Source: Euonymus europaeus (lineage: Eukaryota > Streptophyta > Magnoliopsida > Celastrales > Celastraceae). From it: DNA of 64,000 nt. Of this stretch, positions 33,992 to 46,497 are shown piece after piece. The notes below the pieces were generated by a model. The model was not told the DNA's origin, did not search any database, and saw only the letters and a program-made list of their open reading frames with translations. The DNA lies in the NCBI GenBank assembly GCA_963580455.1, contig OY756964.1:22728001-22792000 (forward strand), given 5' to 3'. Every line of letters starts with the position of its first letter. Positions within the stretch are counted from its first letter, which is position 1. The translations under genes were made by a program, and so were the position numbers.

Positions 33992-36900
33992 CTAAGGTCG
34001 GTGATATGCATACTTTGTCCTGGGATCAACAGTAAGACCCTTTCCTCCATTCACTTCTATATCGTGCCTGCAGTTGGAAATGTCAATAAGACATTAGAAG
34101 TTAATTTACGTGCACCAAACTATTTTGTTCTTTGAAAAGGAAGGAAAAAAAAAACAGGGGATAGGGATTCGAACTCCTGGCCTTAGGGCATGAGCTGGGG
34201 ATGTAATATATATACCCCCGCTTCTACGATATATTAGAAACATGGCCTTTCCAAGACCCAAGTATCCTAAACTAGACAACCTTGATGACCTATAATCACC
34301 TTCCAGCAATGAAGCTCTCGTTTTTCGTTGACAAAACAAAATGAAATGAGTAAACAGAAAACTCAACTGGAAAACAAAGTCAGGGATAGTCAACTGTTCA
34401 CGAGGAACATATCTAAACAGCTGCAGAAGGCGATCAACGTAGACGACTTTCTTCCAAACCTAACAATGAGAATCCAAAACCAGAACAGTGAACACTCAAC
34501 GCAAAGTGTCAACTGAAATGATAATATTAGTAAATAAGAGATAAAAATTCACACATACTTACCGCATTGTCTACAAATAACTGTAAAGCGAACACTGTGG
34601 CCTTCAGATGAAATGTTGGGTGGAGAACGTATATTGCCTAGACAGAGCAGAGAGGGAGATAAAAACTATTTCCAGATACAAATTTCCTGATAAGACTTAT
34701 AGTTTAGCATTGCATACATGAAGATTTTGTTGGTGTTTCCGACCAAGTACTTGCTGCAATCTTCTCATCCACCCCATGTCTGGTTGACTTTATAACAGAA
34801 GAAACATTAATAAACGAAGCAGGGTAAGTCCTCTGGAACCCAAAAAAAAAAAACACTTACATTTGCAAAGATGCCGCAGAGTGAAAGTAAACAATAGTAT
34901 AAGGCTTCTGTATCAACAGTTCAAATTCCTAAAATTCAATCAAGACAATGTAGAACAGCCAATCATTAGTATTCATACAAATTGTTCAAAATAAAGTTTT
35001 GCCCAACATGTGGACAAGAGCATTGAAAGAAAAAGGACAAAATTTCCAATACCAAGGTAAAAGAACTCTAATAAATAAAGGCAACAGCAGACTGCATAAC
35101 TGTTAAGTCATAGCAGCACATGAACTACATTCAGTGGAAGCAAAATCTAACTAGATTACCTTGACTACGTAAAGAACAAATTTTTCCAAGTCAAGACATC
35201 GAAGTAAAAAATGTGCTCCCACGATCACCATTACCGGACGACCCTCACTGTCCACACCATCCCGGTAACTGATATCGAAAATTATATGAAGCCACGTAAG
35301 ACGAACAATTTTAATGAAAAATTAACATTTTTTTATCTTTCAAATCCAAGCTATATCCACAAGCAAGGGGAAGTGAATCAAGTGAATGGTGCCATGTAAA
35401 CCGGGTAATACAACCAGTAAAAAATCAGTCGAGGCATATAAACACTGTTAGAATGTGTATAAAAGATGTGAAATGCACCAACCCAACAAGTTAACTTATT
35501 GCCTTGAATGACAATGTAAATGATGTGAACTACCACGACCCAACAAGTTAACTTTAGGGTTGGGACATTTCACATCATTTATACATATTCTAACAGCCAC
35601 GAAAGTAGTTATCCAATGCTCACACAATTTTCATCTCTGCAATTTCAGAGAGATTTAGAGAATTTGCTTTCGCAAGGTATCGTGAATGGAGAGAGTATTC
35701 TTCAGCAGCAGATAAAGGAGGTCCACCCAGGTCACCAAATCCAAGTAACTTGGCACAATTAAATCCACTTTGAGCTTGAGCACTTTTTTCCCATTGTTCT
35801 GTCCGTCTCTGATCTGGATCTTTGATTAAGGACATGAAGGCAGGATCCAAATATGAATCCAAATAATGAGAGTTTCTGTAAGGAATGGATGTAATCTAGT
35901 GAGGTAATTTGAAAATTAAAAACAGAACTGCAAGTGGCAGCCTAATAATACAATCATAGCATAACAGGAATAAATAAACAGAAAAGTTTACAGTGAACCC
36001 AACGTTCGTATTATTTGCAGCCATATAAAGCCATCGCTTCAGAGTTGTAAATGACCAATGAGTAACATGCAGCAAATCTACTTATGAAAATGATCACGAT
36101 GTTCAAGAGCAATCACGTTGATTCTCTATGTATTGATGCAATCCTAAACATTTTTTACTCTTGGGTAACAAAATCCACTGACCTTCGTACCAAGCCAACA
36201 TCACTAACAGGAAGTTCTACTGGATCTTCAGCTGGTTTTGGAACGGATTTTTGAGGCAACGGCTTTATTCTTATTTTGCGTTCATCTATTGTTGTTGCAC
36301 CATTCTCATCCCCAACATCTGCAGGAAGCCTTGAAATGGCAATCTCTTCTTCATGCTTATCTCGAGGGAAGTAAAGTGGAAGCAATCTATAAAGGGAAGT
36401 GATAAATTGGATCGTGTTTGAAATTTACGAAATTCTAAAAACTTATATCAAAACATTTGCTGCAAGTCACAGTGAGGCATCACAGGCTTCTATTAATAAA
36501 GATAGATGTGCACACTTCAATGAAATCAAATGTACTTTAAAACTTTAATACCTCTTATATATTTCAGTATCAGATGATGTTGTAGTGCAAAAAACAACTG
36601 CAGTTATTTCATCTTTTTGCTTCTCAAGCAAACGCCGGATAGTTCCTTAGCAAAATAAATAAAAATCGGAAAGAAGTAGAACGAATCAATCTTCCAAACT
36701 ATTATTATCATGCACACAATTACAATACAGCGACATGCATTGCAAAAAGTAGTGTTTCGGGTATCAAAAAGAATTCTAATTAAACCTTTGGCACAAAAGA
36801 GGCACCTCGTTATCTACAATACACTAAATCAAGAACAGGGATAAATGCTGAGCCAAACAATCCTACTTTTCACATGAAATATAATCAACCATTCATTGTT

Positions 36901-39900
36901 TCTCTCTCCCTCTCCCAAAATAATTAATTAGTATGACTTCAAGATAAGATAAGCTAAACAACTTCCATGAATAAGGCTCCTGTAGGGGAGGTGGACTGGA
37001 TAAGGACAAGATTACACAGCTTACCAATATATAGTAGAGAGGGTGTTTCCTGGAATTAAACCCATGACCACTATGTACACTACGCCAAGGGCTCAACCCT
37101 GAACTTCAACAGTTCAACCTAAGATAGACAATAGGCATTTGAGGCTTGAATTTGGGCATCAAGTTCCATTAGTTTTACTGAAAAATTAAAAAGTTTCATT
37201 TTGGGATTTTTAAGTCAGTTCACCCAGCTCAACCCATGGCAATCACAGCCTGACACGTTTGTTTCCTCCAACTATTTAAAAGAAGAAGTTGGGGCAACTA
37301 CGACTCTTCCAGTTTTAAAATCTGAGTAAATGCTTTATCTTAGTCAACGTGGGATTTATTGTGTCATTTTTTCATCTGGTTCCATTATTGATAACAGTTT
37401 TGTCAATATTGATCAGTTTGGTTTAAAAATCTCTCTAAACTGAACCAAGTTGCAACAATGACAAGCAGGCCTAATTCAATTTCCATTCATGCATGAACAG
37501 GCCAGTAATCTATCCCGTCCATTAAGAGCTAAAATTGTACTAATAAAAAGGAATGCTTCAACCATTTATAACAGGGAAATCTCACTTATAGCCACATGTG
37601 CAGCCGGTTCACGCGGGTAGTTTTTAGCTTCTGTATATATACAGCCCATAGCAATGCTGCATTAGGAATGCCAAGCAAAAATAAGTTCTTAGTTTTAAAC
37701 AATTAATGGAGAACTATATGAGACATATGAAAAGAAAAAAAAAATCTCGTAGCATCCAGTACCAACCTTCGAAGCCCATTTTCGATGAGTAGCTCAAGGC
37801 AAGAGCGGTAGCAGTGACTCAAGGCATTCTCTGCAGCAGTATGATATTTCACTGCATATTTCGGTCCAACAGTATGGATAACCCGCCTAGACTAACATTG
37901 AAAGGAAACAATCAGCAAGGGAAAAGAAAGACTAGAAAGTACGTTCACATGCAATAACATTTCACGAATTTACAACAAATTGCATCTTGAACTGTAATAT
38001 CCCTAACATAGCATGTGCCACATAAAAACATAACTGATTTACGAAAGGCAATGAATTTTGACCCAAATGATCATAGAATCTCCGGTTTTCACCTAAACAG
38101 CTCATAAGTAACTAGACTACAAGACTAAAGGCGGATAACAGTAGAACAAGTTATTTGCTATGATGAAAAAATGGGCACTGAGGGATTGCCAATCAATTAC
38201 ACACTTCTAAAAGCTACCAGATCAATCACATTTATCACGTTAATACACAATTTAAAATTATTACCCTACAACACCTCTACATTTCTAGCCATATCAGAGA
38301 TTGGGTACTGCATTTTCAAAGGCTCCGAATCTTGCGAAGAATCATTTGAGAAAGCTTCTACGGTCCTACCTAGATCTCTTCCTTCCCATAAGACACATAT
38401 GCACAGCATCCCCCATCTTTCCCCTACCCAAATGTTCCCTAAAAGGACCAGAAATAACACAGTGATGGATAAATAACACAGTGAAGGAAAAGCAATGCTA
38501 TTCAGTGAAAGAGACAAAGCAAAAAAGCATCCGATCATTTCAAACAAAAAATATGATATCATTAATCATTATGCTTTCACATTGAAAGCAAGAGATGTCA
38601 TCATATTCTTGGTCTCCGAGCAACATTAATTAGATGTGCAAGTGCAAAAATGAATTCTACCATGAAAGAACCATACAAGTGAAAGTCTCTGCTTCAATCT
38701 CATCTTATATAAAAAGTAATCCATACATACCTAGAAGGAAGATCATATGCCTTGGTAACTTTGGCCATCCCTGTTCGGCAACCACCCTAGATGGAAAAAA
38801 GGATGCACATAAAGTAGGTCCAAACCTTCGTTTCCCACAAAGTGCATCACACAAATCTCATTTTGCTTAAAGTCTTGCTAATCTATGGTAGGGAACTGAA
38901 ATATTGTTTAAAGTTTACACTATAATTAAAACTTGTAACAATATACAAAATCATAATGAAGACTCCCAAGACAATGGCCTCGAACATGCATCATATTTAT
39001 TCTCAAATATTTGGATAACAGGCACCTTAAATCAAAAGTGGGCATACCAGTGAAGCACATTCTTCGGCAAGCACAGGACCAGCTGCTGCATGCAAACCAG
39101 GGCTGCTATGTGCTTCATCCAAGTTCTGTAAACCGTCAATGTTGAGACATATTAAAGATAAACTAAACACCCACCTCATAGACATATTAAAGATAAACTA
39201 AACACCCGCCTCATACATCTCATTTATGACCCAGTTCATGAGGTTCAATGAAGTGGTGAAGCTCCAAGCCAGTAATCATAGAAAGAATGGCAAATGGATG
39301 TAAGGACAAGTTCATGGCTTGGATAGTAGCATCAGGCACTCCTATAGCATATTGGGCAGATAGCCAAACAGCTTTCCTTATCAACACTGCATCTAGACAT
39401 AGCACTCCACATTTTAACAAGGTTGGTGATCTAAGTATAAAGCTCAAACATCTTGTAGTCCAAAATAGGAGAAGACATTCAATTCCTAATTGGTAGCCAT
39501 TGCGAATTGACAATTAAGCAATCTTTTTATTTAGCACATCAATTAAGCAATCTTGAAACTCCACCCCACACAGCACTTTGGATCAAAAATGGTAACCAAT
39601 TTTTTTAATCAGTTAGGTTTCCACACATAAGTCTAGAAGATGGAAGAAAACGTCAAATGATCTAAAAAACGCGAGATGGCGCCTCCATCTACAAAGCCGG
39701 CAATTAATGTCGGTGCAATTTAGTAGTTATTCATATATTTTTAAGTCTTGACATTTTGAAGGCATAGTTAAGTGCTCACCTCATTCGTAGAATTCACCAC
39801 AGCATCCACCTCAAGATTCCAAGGGTGGCCTCTCCACAGATAAATTTTTGAGTTAATTTCATAATCCTCAGGAAACCTTGAGACCATCCAATTGCCACTA

Positions 39901-40100
39901 CCTCCTGCCTCTGAAGACAATGTCAAAGGATCGGGAAAATATGGATTTGAAAATGAAGGATCTTCATTCTCATAGTCCAATGATGATTGATGCTCTACAT
40001 CACTCCAACGTGGAACTTGATCCAAAGTAACAACAGAGTCCCCAGTATCAGTTGGTAATTCACCCCCAGTAGTTGTGGCCGTAGCTGCATTCTGGTACAT
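33992..40100 (-). CDS. Macro-domain / CRAL-TRIO protein, GDAP2-like
   Basis: Fourteen coding exons: 39780-40100, 39048-39125, 38731-38786, 37767-37886, 37586-37656, 36552-36645, 36183-36386, 35624-35875, 35160-35268, 34861-34928, 34718-34787, 34563-34637, 34368-34459 and 33992-34067. All have GT-AG borders and join to 561 residues, essentially the length of Arabidopsis AT1G69340. An acidic N-terminus (TLDQVPRWSDVE) is followed by a macro domain (about 88-255: AVVNSTNE, HAAAGPVLAEEC, GMAKVTKAYDLP, RVIHTVGPKY, IYTEAKNYPREPAAHVAI). A linker with LLGFGDLGGPPLSAAEEYSL precedes a CRAL-TRIO (SEC14-like) domain (about 399-545). Macro domains bind ADP-ribose or its derivatives; CRAL-TRIO domains bind small lipids. 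The cellular job of plant members is not established. An untranslated first exon near 40697-40800 with an intron in the leader is likely. It is not part of the neighbouring AT2G034xx order. Confidence 0.95.
36962..37105 (-). mobile_element. tRNA-derived SINE in an intron of the GDAP2-like gene
   Basis: On the minus strand CTTGGCGTAGTG is followed by GGTCATGGGTTTAATTCC (B-box) and TGGTAAGCTGTGTAATC, the same layout as the ClpF-intron SINEs. It is again antisense to the window and in the sense direction of the host gene. Confidence 0.65.
39146..39215. repeat. 35-bp direct tandem duplication in an intron
   Basis: gacatattaaagataaacta begins at 39146 and again at 39181. The two 35-bp units differ at one base (cccacc/cccgcc). 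It lies in the intron between exons 2 and 1 of the GDAP2-like gene. Confidence 0.9.
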
Positions 40101-41363
40101 TTGCGCACGACCAGGTCAGAATTTCACTTCCTTGAAGGCTGGTTTTCCTGGTCCTCCAGCAATGAACACCATATAGCCTAACCCTTTCACAATTCAAAAA
40201 ACCACATGGAACTTTCAAATGAAAAATCAAAGTAATAAAAAAATATAAAATATTATATTTGAATTGATAAGCCTTACAAATCTACTGAAAAAAAGGCATT
40301 ATAAATGCATAAACATATGTTATTAACATATCCAACAGAATTCCAACTATCTAACCCACTAAAATTCTCAAGTAAAAAACTTAGAGCAGAAAATTCAAAA
40401 ATATCTTTAATGAAGAACTGAATCTTTTCTTTCAAAACACAAATCAATATTGGATCTTCCTCCAGTTACATTGAAACTGCAGGAAATTAATGAGAAATCA
40501 CAAATACACGGACACGCTGAAATCCTCCATAACAAAAATTCACCCCATAATTGTCACTTCTCCAGAACCAAACAATTTATGCTTTCCTTCCCCTTTTTCG
40601 GGAAATTTTGTATTAGACTAAACAATAAAAGAGGAACTCGAAATTGGAGCTGCAAGAGTAAGTGAAGAGAGAGAGATACAGAGAACAGAAAAGTACCTAA
40701 GATTGTAAAAATGGCTTTAGCTTTTCGTATTACTGTTTTTCGGTCGTGATAAGTACAACGAAGAATGGTGGTCGATGAGGATGCAATCCACCGGAAAAGG
40801 TTTCGAGGTGAAAACAGGAAATTGCATTCAAATTGTCATTTTGTGAAAAATTTGACTTAAAATTTCGCTATTGTCCCTCTAAAATCTTTAATTTATGCTT
40901 GAGACCCCACTTTTTTGCAAATTTGTCTTTTTATCTTTGGCAATGGCAAATAGACATGATCACGGGCAAGGCTAATCTAAATTTTAGTTCGATATTTTTG
41001 GGGGACCGAGTTGGGATTTTGGAAATGAGCCCGAGCCTACCCGATAAGCAATTTATTTTATGCAGCTTATAAAATTACATACAGGAATCAATACTAAAGG
41101 AAACGCAGCTTAATGTGGTAGTATTAAGGTTGAGTAGCTTCTGACTTCTGAGGCTCAACAGAACCGATTCCTAAACAAAGAATGGCAAAGCACATGGAAA
41201 ATGGTTCAATTCATAATTCATATAGAAGCACTAATGTTCTACATCCAACTCAAAAGGGGTGGTTTAAGAAGAGGGAAACAAATCGAGTGCGGGTGAATTT
41301 CCGCTTTCGCTTGTTGCGAAGGCAGGCAGATGAGTAGATGACCTTCTTGAAGAAATGCCTCAT
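40101..41363. other. Leader/promoter of the GDAP2-like gene and spacer
   Basis: A donor-like minus-strand site at about 40690-40696 (AG|gtactt) suggests a 5' untranslated exon above it and an intron in the leader. 40800-41363 shows no gene. Confidence 0.45.
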
Positions 41364-42810
41364 TCACTTCATTAATCCAGCTTTCTGCTTCAGCATTGAA
41401 ATGAACTTATCTTTGTCCTCCAGTGACATTCCCTCTGCTGAACAATCCCCAACACCCCACTCCGCGCCACGAAGGCAGTACTTGTCCAGAACTTCTTGCC
41501 GGTTCCTGAAAATTTCCCCACAACATCATGGCATTAAGCCTTAACAACACCTTGACACAATTCAAGGATTGCATCGAGTTAGGGATATGCTTGTCAAATT
41601 ATGACTCACAGTGACAAAACTATGAAACTGATACAATAATTTTATACAAGCAACGAAGATCCTTTAGATACACAAGATCAAGATAAAATCATAAAGAAAA
41701 ATTGAATTGCAGTTTGGCAAAAACTCACTCCCCAACTCCCTATCCGTATGCACATGAAATCTAACTTGCCAAAAAACTACTTACAACCTAAATTACAGGA
41801 AGTGGACTATACAGGTTATTGTCCGCTTTGAGACCAATGCTCGCATGACTTTGTCCTTTAAAAGGCACCTCGACCTCGAGTGGTTAGAAGTGGATCTCAT
41901 CTTATAAATTGCATCACTCGGTACTCTCCAAGCGACATGTGACATATTTTTCATTATAACAGGAACTACTCAAAGAAGTAGCTAATAATAAAAAATTTTC
42001 CTATAAGATTGTCTATAAATTATGAACCCCTTTTAACAAGCAAGTCGAAACTGAACATTAGAAATGCTAATCATAGACTTGGATTTTATCAAACAGCTCT
42101 GCATCCTAAGATTAGTTTCTCTGCGGACCACATTCGCATTGCTTCTTCATCAAACAATTAGAAGATAACAAGGAAATTACTTTTCTTTATTCAGCTTGGA
42201 TTGCTCCAGTAACTTCTTCAGCAATGGAGAGGATTTAAATTTTGCATCAGCTTCGGCATATTTCTTCTGGTTTGCCTCTGCAATAAAATAAAATAAAAAG
42301 TGAAATTTTAAGATATTAATCCATCCGTCACTCAATCTAAAACTCATGAAACAAATGAAGTGGAAATCATACCATTGAAACGATTAAGAAACTCAATTTC
42401 TGGTAACTTGGGTCCAGGTACCGATTCTATTCCTGGGAATCCAGACAGAAATCCAGCCTTCGCTGCAAAACCCAGAAGAAGAACAATAGCTAAAGAAATC
42501 CCACGTTCACAATTTGTCCAAAAAAAAAACTGGGATATTCAACCCCATGTGAAGCATTCAAAAAATTGACCATACCTGGACCTGAACACAAAAGAATGGA
42601 AACTGAAGCAGCAAACGGAACACACCGGTGAAGAACTTGGAAAGATGATTCAGAGGAGAAAGAAGAAGGAGTTGTAGGTTTTTTGGAGAAGGCGACTTGT
42701 GTTCTCTTCTGAGGTTCGCAGACGGTAAATTTGGTTTGTGGAATCCGGAATAGGCTTTGTGGGAGAGGAAAGAACGAGAACGAACCCATACTTGGAGATA
42801 ACAAAGCCAC
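41364..42810 (-). CDS. Small plastid-targeted protein of unknown function (AT2G03420-type)
   Basis: Four exons (42576-42810, 42373-42462, 42181-42277, 41364-41505) join in frame to 187 residues. The first about 60 residues are Ser/Pro/Lys-rich with few acids, typical of a transit peptide; a hydrophobic stretch FAASVSILLCSG follows and may be a thylakoid or membrane segment. The conserved C-terminal part is strongly charged: KYAEADAKFKSSPLLKKLLE, DKYCLRGAEWGVGDCS and FISMLKQKAG. An alternative in-frame start lies at 42789. I know no function for this family; the link to AT2G03420 rests on memory of that locus and its position between ClpF and the ankyrin gene. Confidence 0.85.
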
Positions 42811-43448
42811 AGAGGGAGGACTGTCAAACGGTTGATATTAATCAGTATTGAGATTGTCGTCGTGGCATTAGTTCATTTGTTTACACGCCAACGGTCATGA
42901 TCTAGTGGTACAGATTCGGAAGGTCGATGAGCGTATATTGAAATTTTTTAACGGTCATGAAAATTTATATTTTTAATAATACGATTATATTGAAATATAT
43001 TTTTTGTCGATAAGATTATATTGAAACATATATTTTGTTGATATAACTTGCTTTTTTTTCCTAATTGTTTTTTGGACGGTGTAAAGAAAAGTACATTAAC
43101 TAATTGATAAAGAGGGTTTTTTTTAATAGAAAAATTGCATTAATCAAACAGAATTATGATCAAAAGTAGGACTGTAAAAAAAAAGATAAAAGTTAAATCG
43201 ATCGAAATCAAATTGTATGTTCATTGACATTTTTTTATTAAAATCAACATAATCAATCGATAACCTCAATTGTGTTAAGAAGCCTGCAACGTTGCCTTTC
43301 AGGGTTCGTCTTTAAGTGTACGTAAATGTGATTAACAATTATTGTTACGATTATAATCCAGTAAAGCACAAATCAATGAGAATAGTAATGGTTATTTCCT
43401 GAAAGAAAACATGCATATATATTGCTTATTGAAACTGACATACAGATC
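42811..43448. other. Intergenic stretch, no supportable gene
   Basis: AT-rich spacer between two tandem minus-strand genes. It should contain the promoter of the small plastid protein gene. Confidence 0.5.
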
Positions 43449-44819
43449 CTACTGATTGTTGTTGAAAACATGAATGAGTCGTTTGACTGCATCCTCACAA
43501 CTCCCAGCAGCACCAACACCCTTCATTGCTTCTTCTCCAAGGCGTTTCGCTTGCAGTCTAAGCTGCTCGCTTCCCATCATTTCTTTGATTCTCTCTGCAA
43601 TCTCATCTCCCTTCACCACCTCTTCTCCAGACCATCCCCAGCTCTGCACCCACAAACCTAATCCACTCCTTTCAACCACATCTGCATTAATCTTCTGATC
43701 ACCATGTTGAGGCCAAGCCAGCATCCGCACCCCGGCCAAGGCCGACTCCACCACTGAGTTCCAACCACAGTGACTCACAAACCCACCTACTGCCCTGTGA
43801 CTAAGTATCTCTCCTTGGTCTGCCCACTCCTTCACCACCAACCCTCTCTCTTTAACCTTCTCCATTAGCTCATGACCAAGCACCTTATCTAAACCCTCCT
43901 CTTCCTCCTTGTCAACTATCTTGTCCTTCAACACCCACAAGAATTTATGCCCGCTTTTAACTAATCCCTCTCCTAACTCTCTCATTTGATCCCTTGACAG
44001 CGCTGTTCTGCTTCCAAAATTCACGAACACCACTGACTCTGTTTCCTGCTCATCGAGCCATTCCAATTGTGGTCTTGATTCTCTTCTCTCAAATTCACAC
44101 GGCAAGAGTCGAATGGTCAACAATGGAGGCAACCCAGCTACTACTTTTCCACCAGTAAGTGCATCTAAGGTGTCTGATTCCAGTCCTTCAAATGTGTTGA
44201 TCAAAATACCTTTTACATTCACTGCTTCCATACCATCCGTCAAGAATATTTTTGAAAAGAGACTATTTGGGTTCAAAAGTGGAGGAGGAATCCAGGACCT
44301 GGGTATTGGTACAAGACCAGGAATATGAATTTCACTAGATTGAGCAAAATCTGATTTGGAAGGTAAGTATGCAAAGAGACAGAACATTTTTGCCGATGAA
44401 GTGAAGAGCATGTAATTTGGTAGATTCAAGTCTGCAGCTACTGGAATGATGAAAGAGGCTACAGTCATATCGAAGACAAGAGCAGAGGGACGTGGAGACA
44501 GTGAGGAGAGTAGAGAAGATAAGAGGTGAACAGAGCAACGAAGGGCTTCTCGCTGGACCCAAAAGGGATCAGATGTGTCTGCATCAATAGAGAGGAGATG
44601 AAATTGCTTCTGAGAAACTTGAGGAAAAGCAGAGAAGAACAGAGACAAGTGGTCAGACTCGGCTTGTGAAACAATGGGGTGGCTGGTGATAAAGGTAACT
44701 AGACAATTTTGTTGGACGAGAGAGACAGCAAGTCGGAGAAATGGCATCAAATGACCCATTCCAGCACTAGGAAGAAGCACTACATGAGGATACTGAGGCA
44801 AGTCACCGGAGTCTGACAT
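43449..44819 (-). CDS. UDP-glycosyltransferase, UGT708 (C-glycosyltransferase)-like
   Basis: Intronless frame; the family-typical start is the ATG at 44819 (456 residues, MSDSGDLPQYPHVVLLPS), although the frame opens at 44888. The N-terminal acceptor domain has LLPSAGMGHLMPFLRL with the presumed catalytic His. The C-terminal donor domain has the PSPG box at about 332-375, from WADQGEILSH through HCGWNS to WPQHGDQ. The flanking VNFGSRTALSRDQMRELGEG and VQSWGWSGEEVVKG resemble UGT708 members that attach glucose to carbon atoms of flavonoid or xanthone precursors. That specificity is inference; an O-glycosyltransferase of a neighbouring clade cannot be excluded. It interrupts the Arabidopsis-like gene order between the plastid-protein gene and the ankyrin pseudogene. 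Confidence 0.88.
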   Translation of the reverse strand: MSDSGDLPQYPHVVLLPSAGMGHLMPFLRLAVSLVQQNCLVTFITSHPIVSQAESDHLSLFFSAFPQVSQKQFHLLSIDADTSDPFWVQREALRCSVHLLSSLLSSLSPRPSALVFDMTVASFIIPVAADLNLPNYMLFTSSAKMFCLFAYLPSKSDFAQSSEIHIPGLVPIPRSWIPPPLLNPNSLFSKIFLTDGMEAVNVKGILINTFEGLESDTLDALTGGKVVAGLPPLLTIRLLPCEFERRESRPQLEWLDEQETESVVFVNFGSRTALSRDQMRELGEGLVKSGHKFLWVLKDKIVDKEEEEGLDKVLGHELMEKVKERGLVVKEWADQGEILSHRAVGGFVSHCGWNSVVESALAGVRMLAWPQHGDQKINADVVERSGLGLWVQSWGWSGEEVVKGDEIAERIKEMMGSEQLRLQAKRLGEEAMKGVGAAGSCEDAVKRLIHVFNNNQ

Positions 44820-44888
44820 GGCTGGTGGAGTAGCTGAAATCACCCAAAGAGAATGAGTGATTGATAGAACTTCCTCAGCAACCCTCAA

Positions 44889-45629
44889 TGTCTGTTAATT
44901 ATTGTGCTCAATGGCTTGACATGTGCAGTCAACAACTCCTCCCACACATCCAGGTTAATCATAAATTTATCACAACTAGCAATAAAACGACAAACAGACC
45001 AAAATTAACTCCAACCAACCCCCAGGTCAGAATCGCCAACTAGCACAGACCACCGGTAGGTAGGTAGGTACGCATTTATATCAACTCAACTTACTCCTCC
45101 ACAACCACATTTTCCAAGAGCTATTAGTAAAATATCATTATAGTATTCTACAGCAAAGAAAAACGCAATCCAGCAAAGTGAAACTGGAATTTTACAAAGA
45201 AATGGAAGGACAATGTTTCGTCTACTTTTATATCCTACAAATTCAGAGAATCCAGGAGTTCCACCTACCACCGCGTGTTCACTTGCCCACAATACAGCTA
45301 ACACGCCATTGCTTTATACTAAAATATCTTCTTAATCCAATCATGTAATTCCACTCATTATTTCACCATATTCTCATAAACAATAGATAATAAGTCGGTG
45401 GTGTGATGGAAAATGACTTATTTTTTTCCATCATAAACTGGTAGTAGAGAGTATGGTCCTTGGTGAACAAAGCATATGTAAGCCTAATACGGCGGTGTAT
45501 AAGCTTTGAACCTCGATACCAAACAGAGTGTTTAGTAGAAGGAAGTTATCCTCATACTAGAGGTCTTCAACGTGCAAAACTCAAGCCACTTACCTAATTT
45601 TTTTTACCTAAATCCGTAACTTAAAACTT
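44889..45629. other. Upstream region of the UGT and spacer, no gene seen
   Basis: No supported coding sequence. A short tract of (taggtagg) repeats at about 45056-45070 is the only structure I noticed. Confidence 0.5.
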
Positions 45630-45975
45630 TCATCCTTCAAGCATAGCCTTCGCTGCCTCCACAAGTACTGCTCTAAAATCATCCTAGGCTCGCCCAAGCA
45701 CAGTGTATCCTTCCTTGTCTTCCATATCCACATCTGCTCCGTGTCTAACTAGAAGGAGAGCTACCTATCAACTCCAACACAAATAACGTAAATAAAATAT
45801 GATCTGACTATTAGTACTTCACGAAGAGATGCCAAATATATTTAATTTAATGCGTGTTTTATATACCAAAACAAGAACATTTTAAAAGCTTTTGATTTTC
45901 AGACTGGCTTCACCATAGGAAGTCTTACTCCACTCTCTTAAATTGGTTTTAAGAAGTTTCAACTTCTATGTCAAC

Positions 45976-46110
45976 CTAAAGCTCATAATCGTTTGTCTGA
46001 GTAGAGTTCCACCACTCCCTAATAAGATCTTCTAGGTCCTCATTTTGCAACCAGTTAATTTGGAAACGAAAGGGGGAAGGCAATTTATGGTTCTCCTCTC
46101 CAAGAGAATC
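45976..46110 (-). mobile_element. Fragment of an L1-type LINE (endonuclease-RT linker)
   Basis: The minus strand encodes PSPFRFQINWLQNEDLEDLI followed by REWW, which matches the FRFENMW...F..LV..WW signature between endonuclease and reverse transcriptase of plant L1 elements. It lies on the wrong side of the neighbouring LINE to be part of it, so it is a separate remnant. Limits are approximate. Confidence 0.5.
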
Positions 46111-46497
46111 GGGTGATGATCCAAAGTAGGCCGAGAAAGGAGGGACTGGGGCAACAGACCCGAATTGATCTTCCCAACCCATTGTGAGGATAAATCTGGA
46201 GAGGGAGGAGCATTGACGCAGGTTCAACCAAGATTAGCGAAGTATGCCATGAACAGTCAACATCAGCAGCAAAGAAAGAAAGAAAACTAAACCCCAATAT
46301 ATTTTAATCAATGTTAAGACTTGAGAGGCTGCTATGTCTGCACTATTAGTTGAGAAACTACAAGGATCATAACATGATCTCGTGCATGATTAATCTATAT
46401 CATCAATTTCAAATACGCTTCTTAAGCTTATGATCAGCCAAAACCAAGTTAAATTTATTGGATAGAAATCGTGGAGCTTAAGCTGAATATGAACAAA

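Noticed and set aside
39220..39513. 97-codon minus-strand frame in an intron of the GDAP2-like gene
   Set aside because: It lies wholly between two confirmed exons, has an overlapping opposite-strand frame of similar length, and shows no domain I can name.
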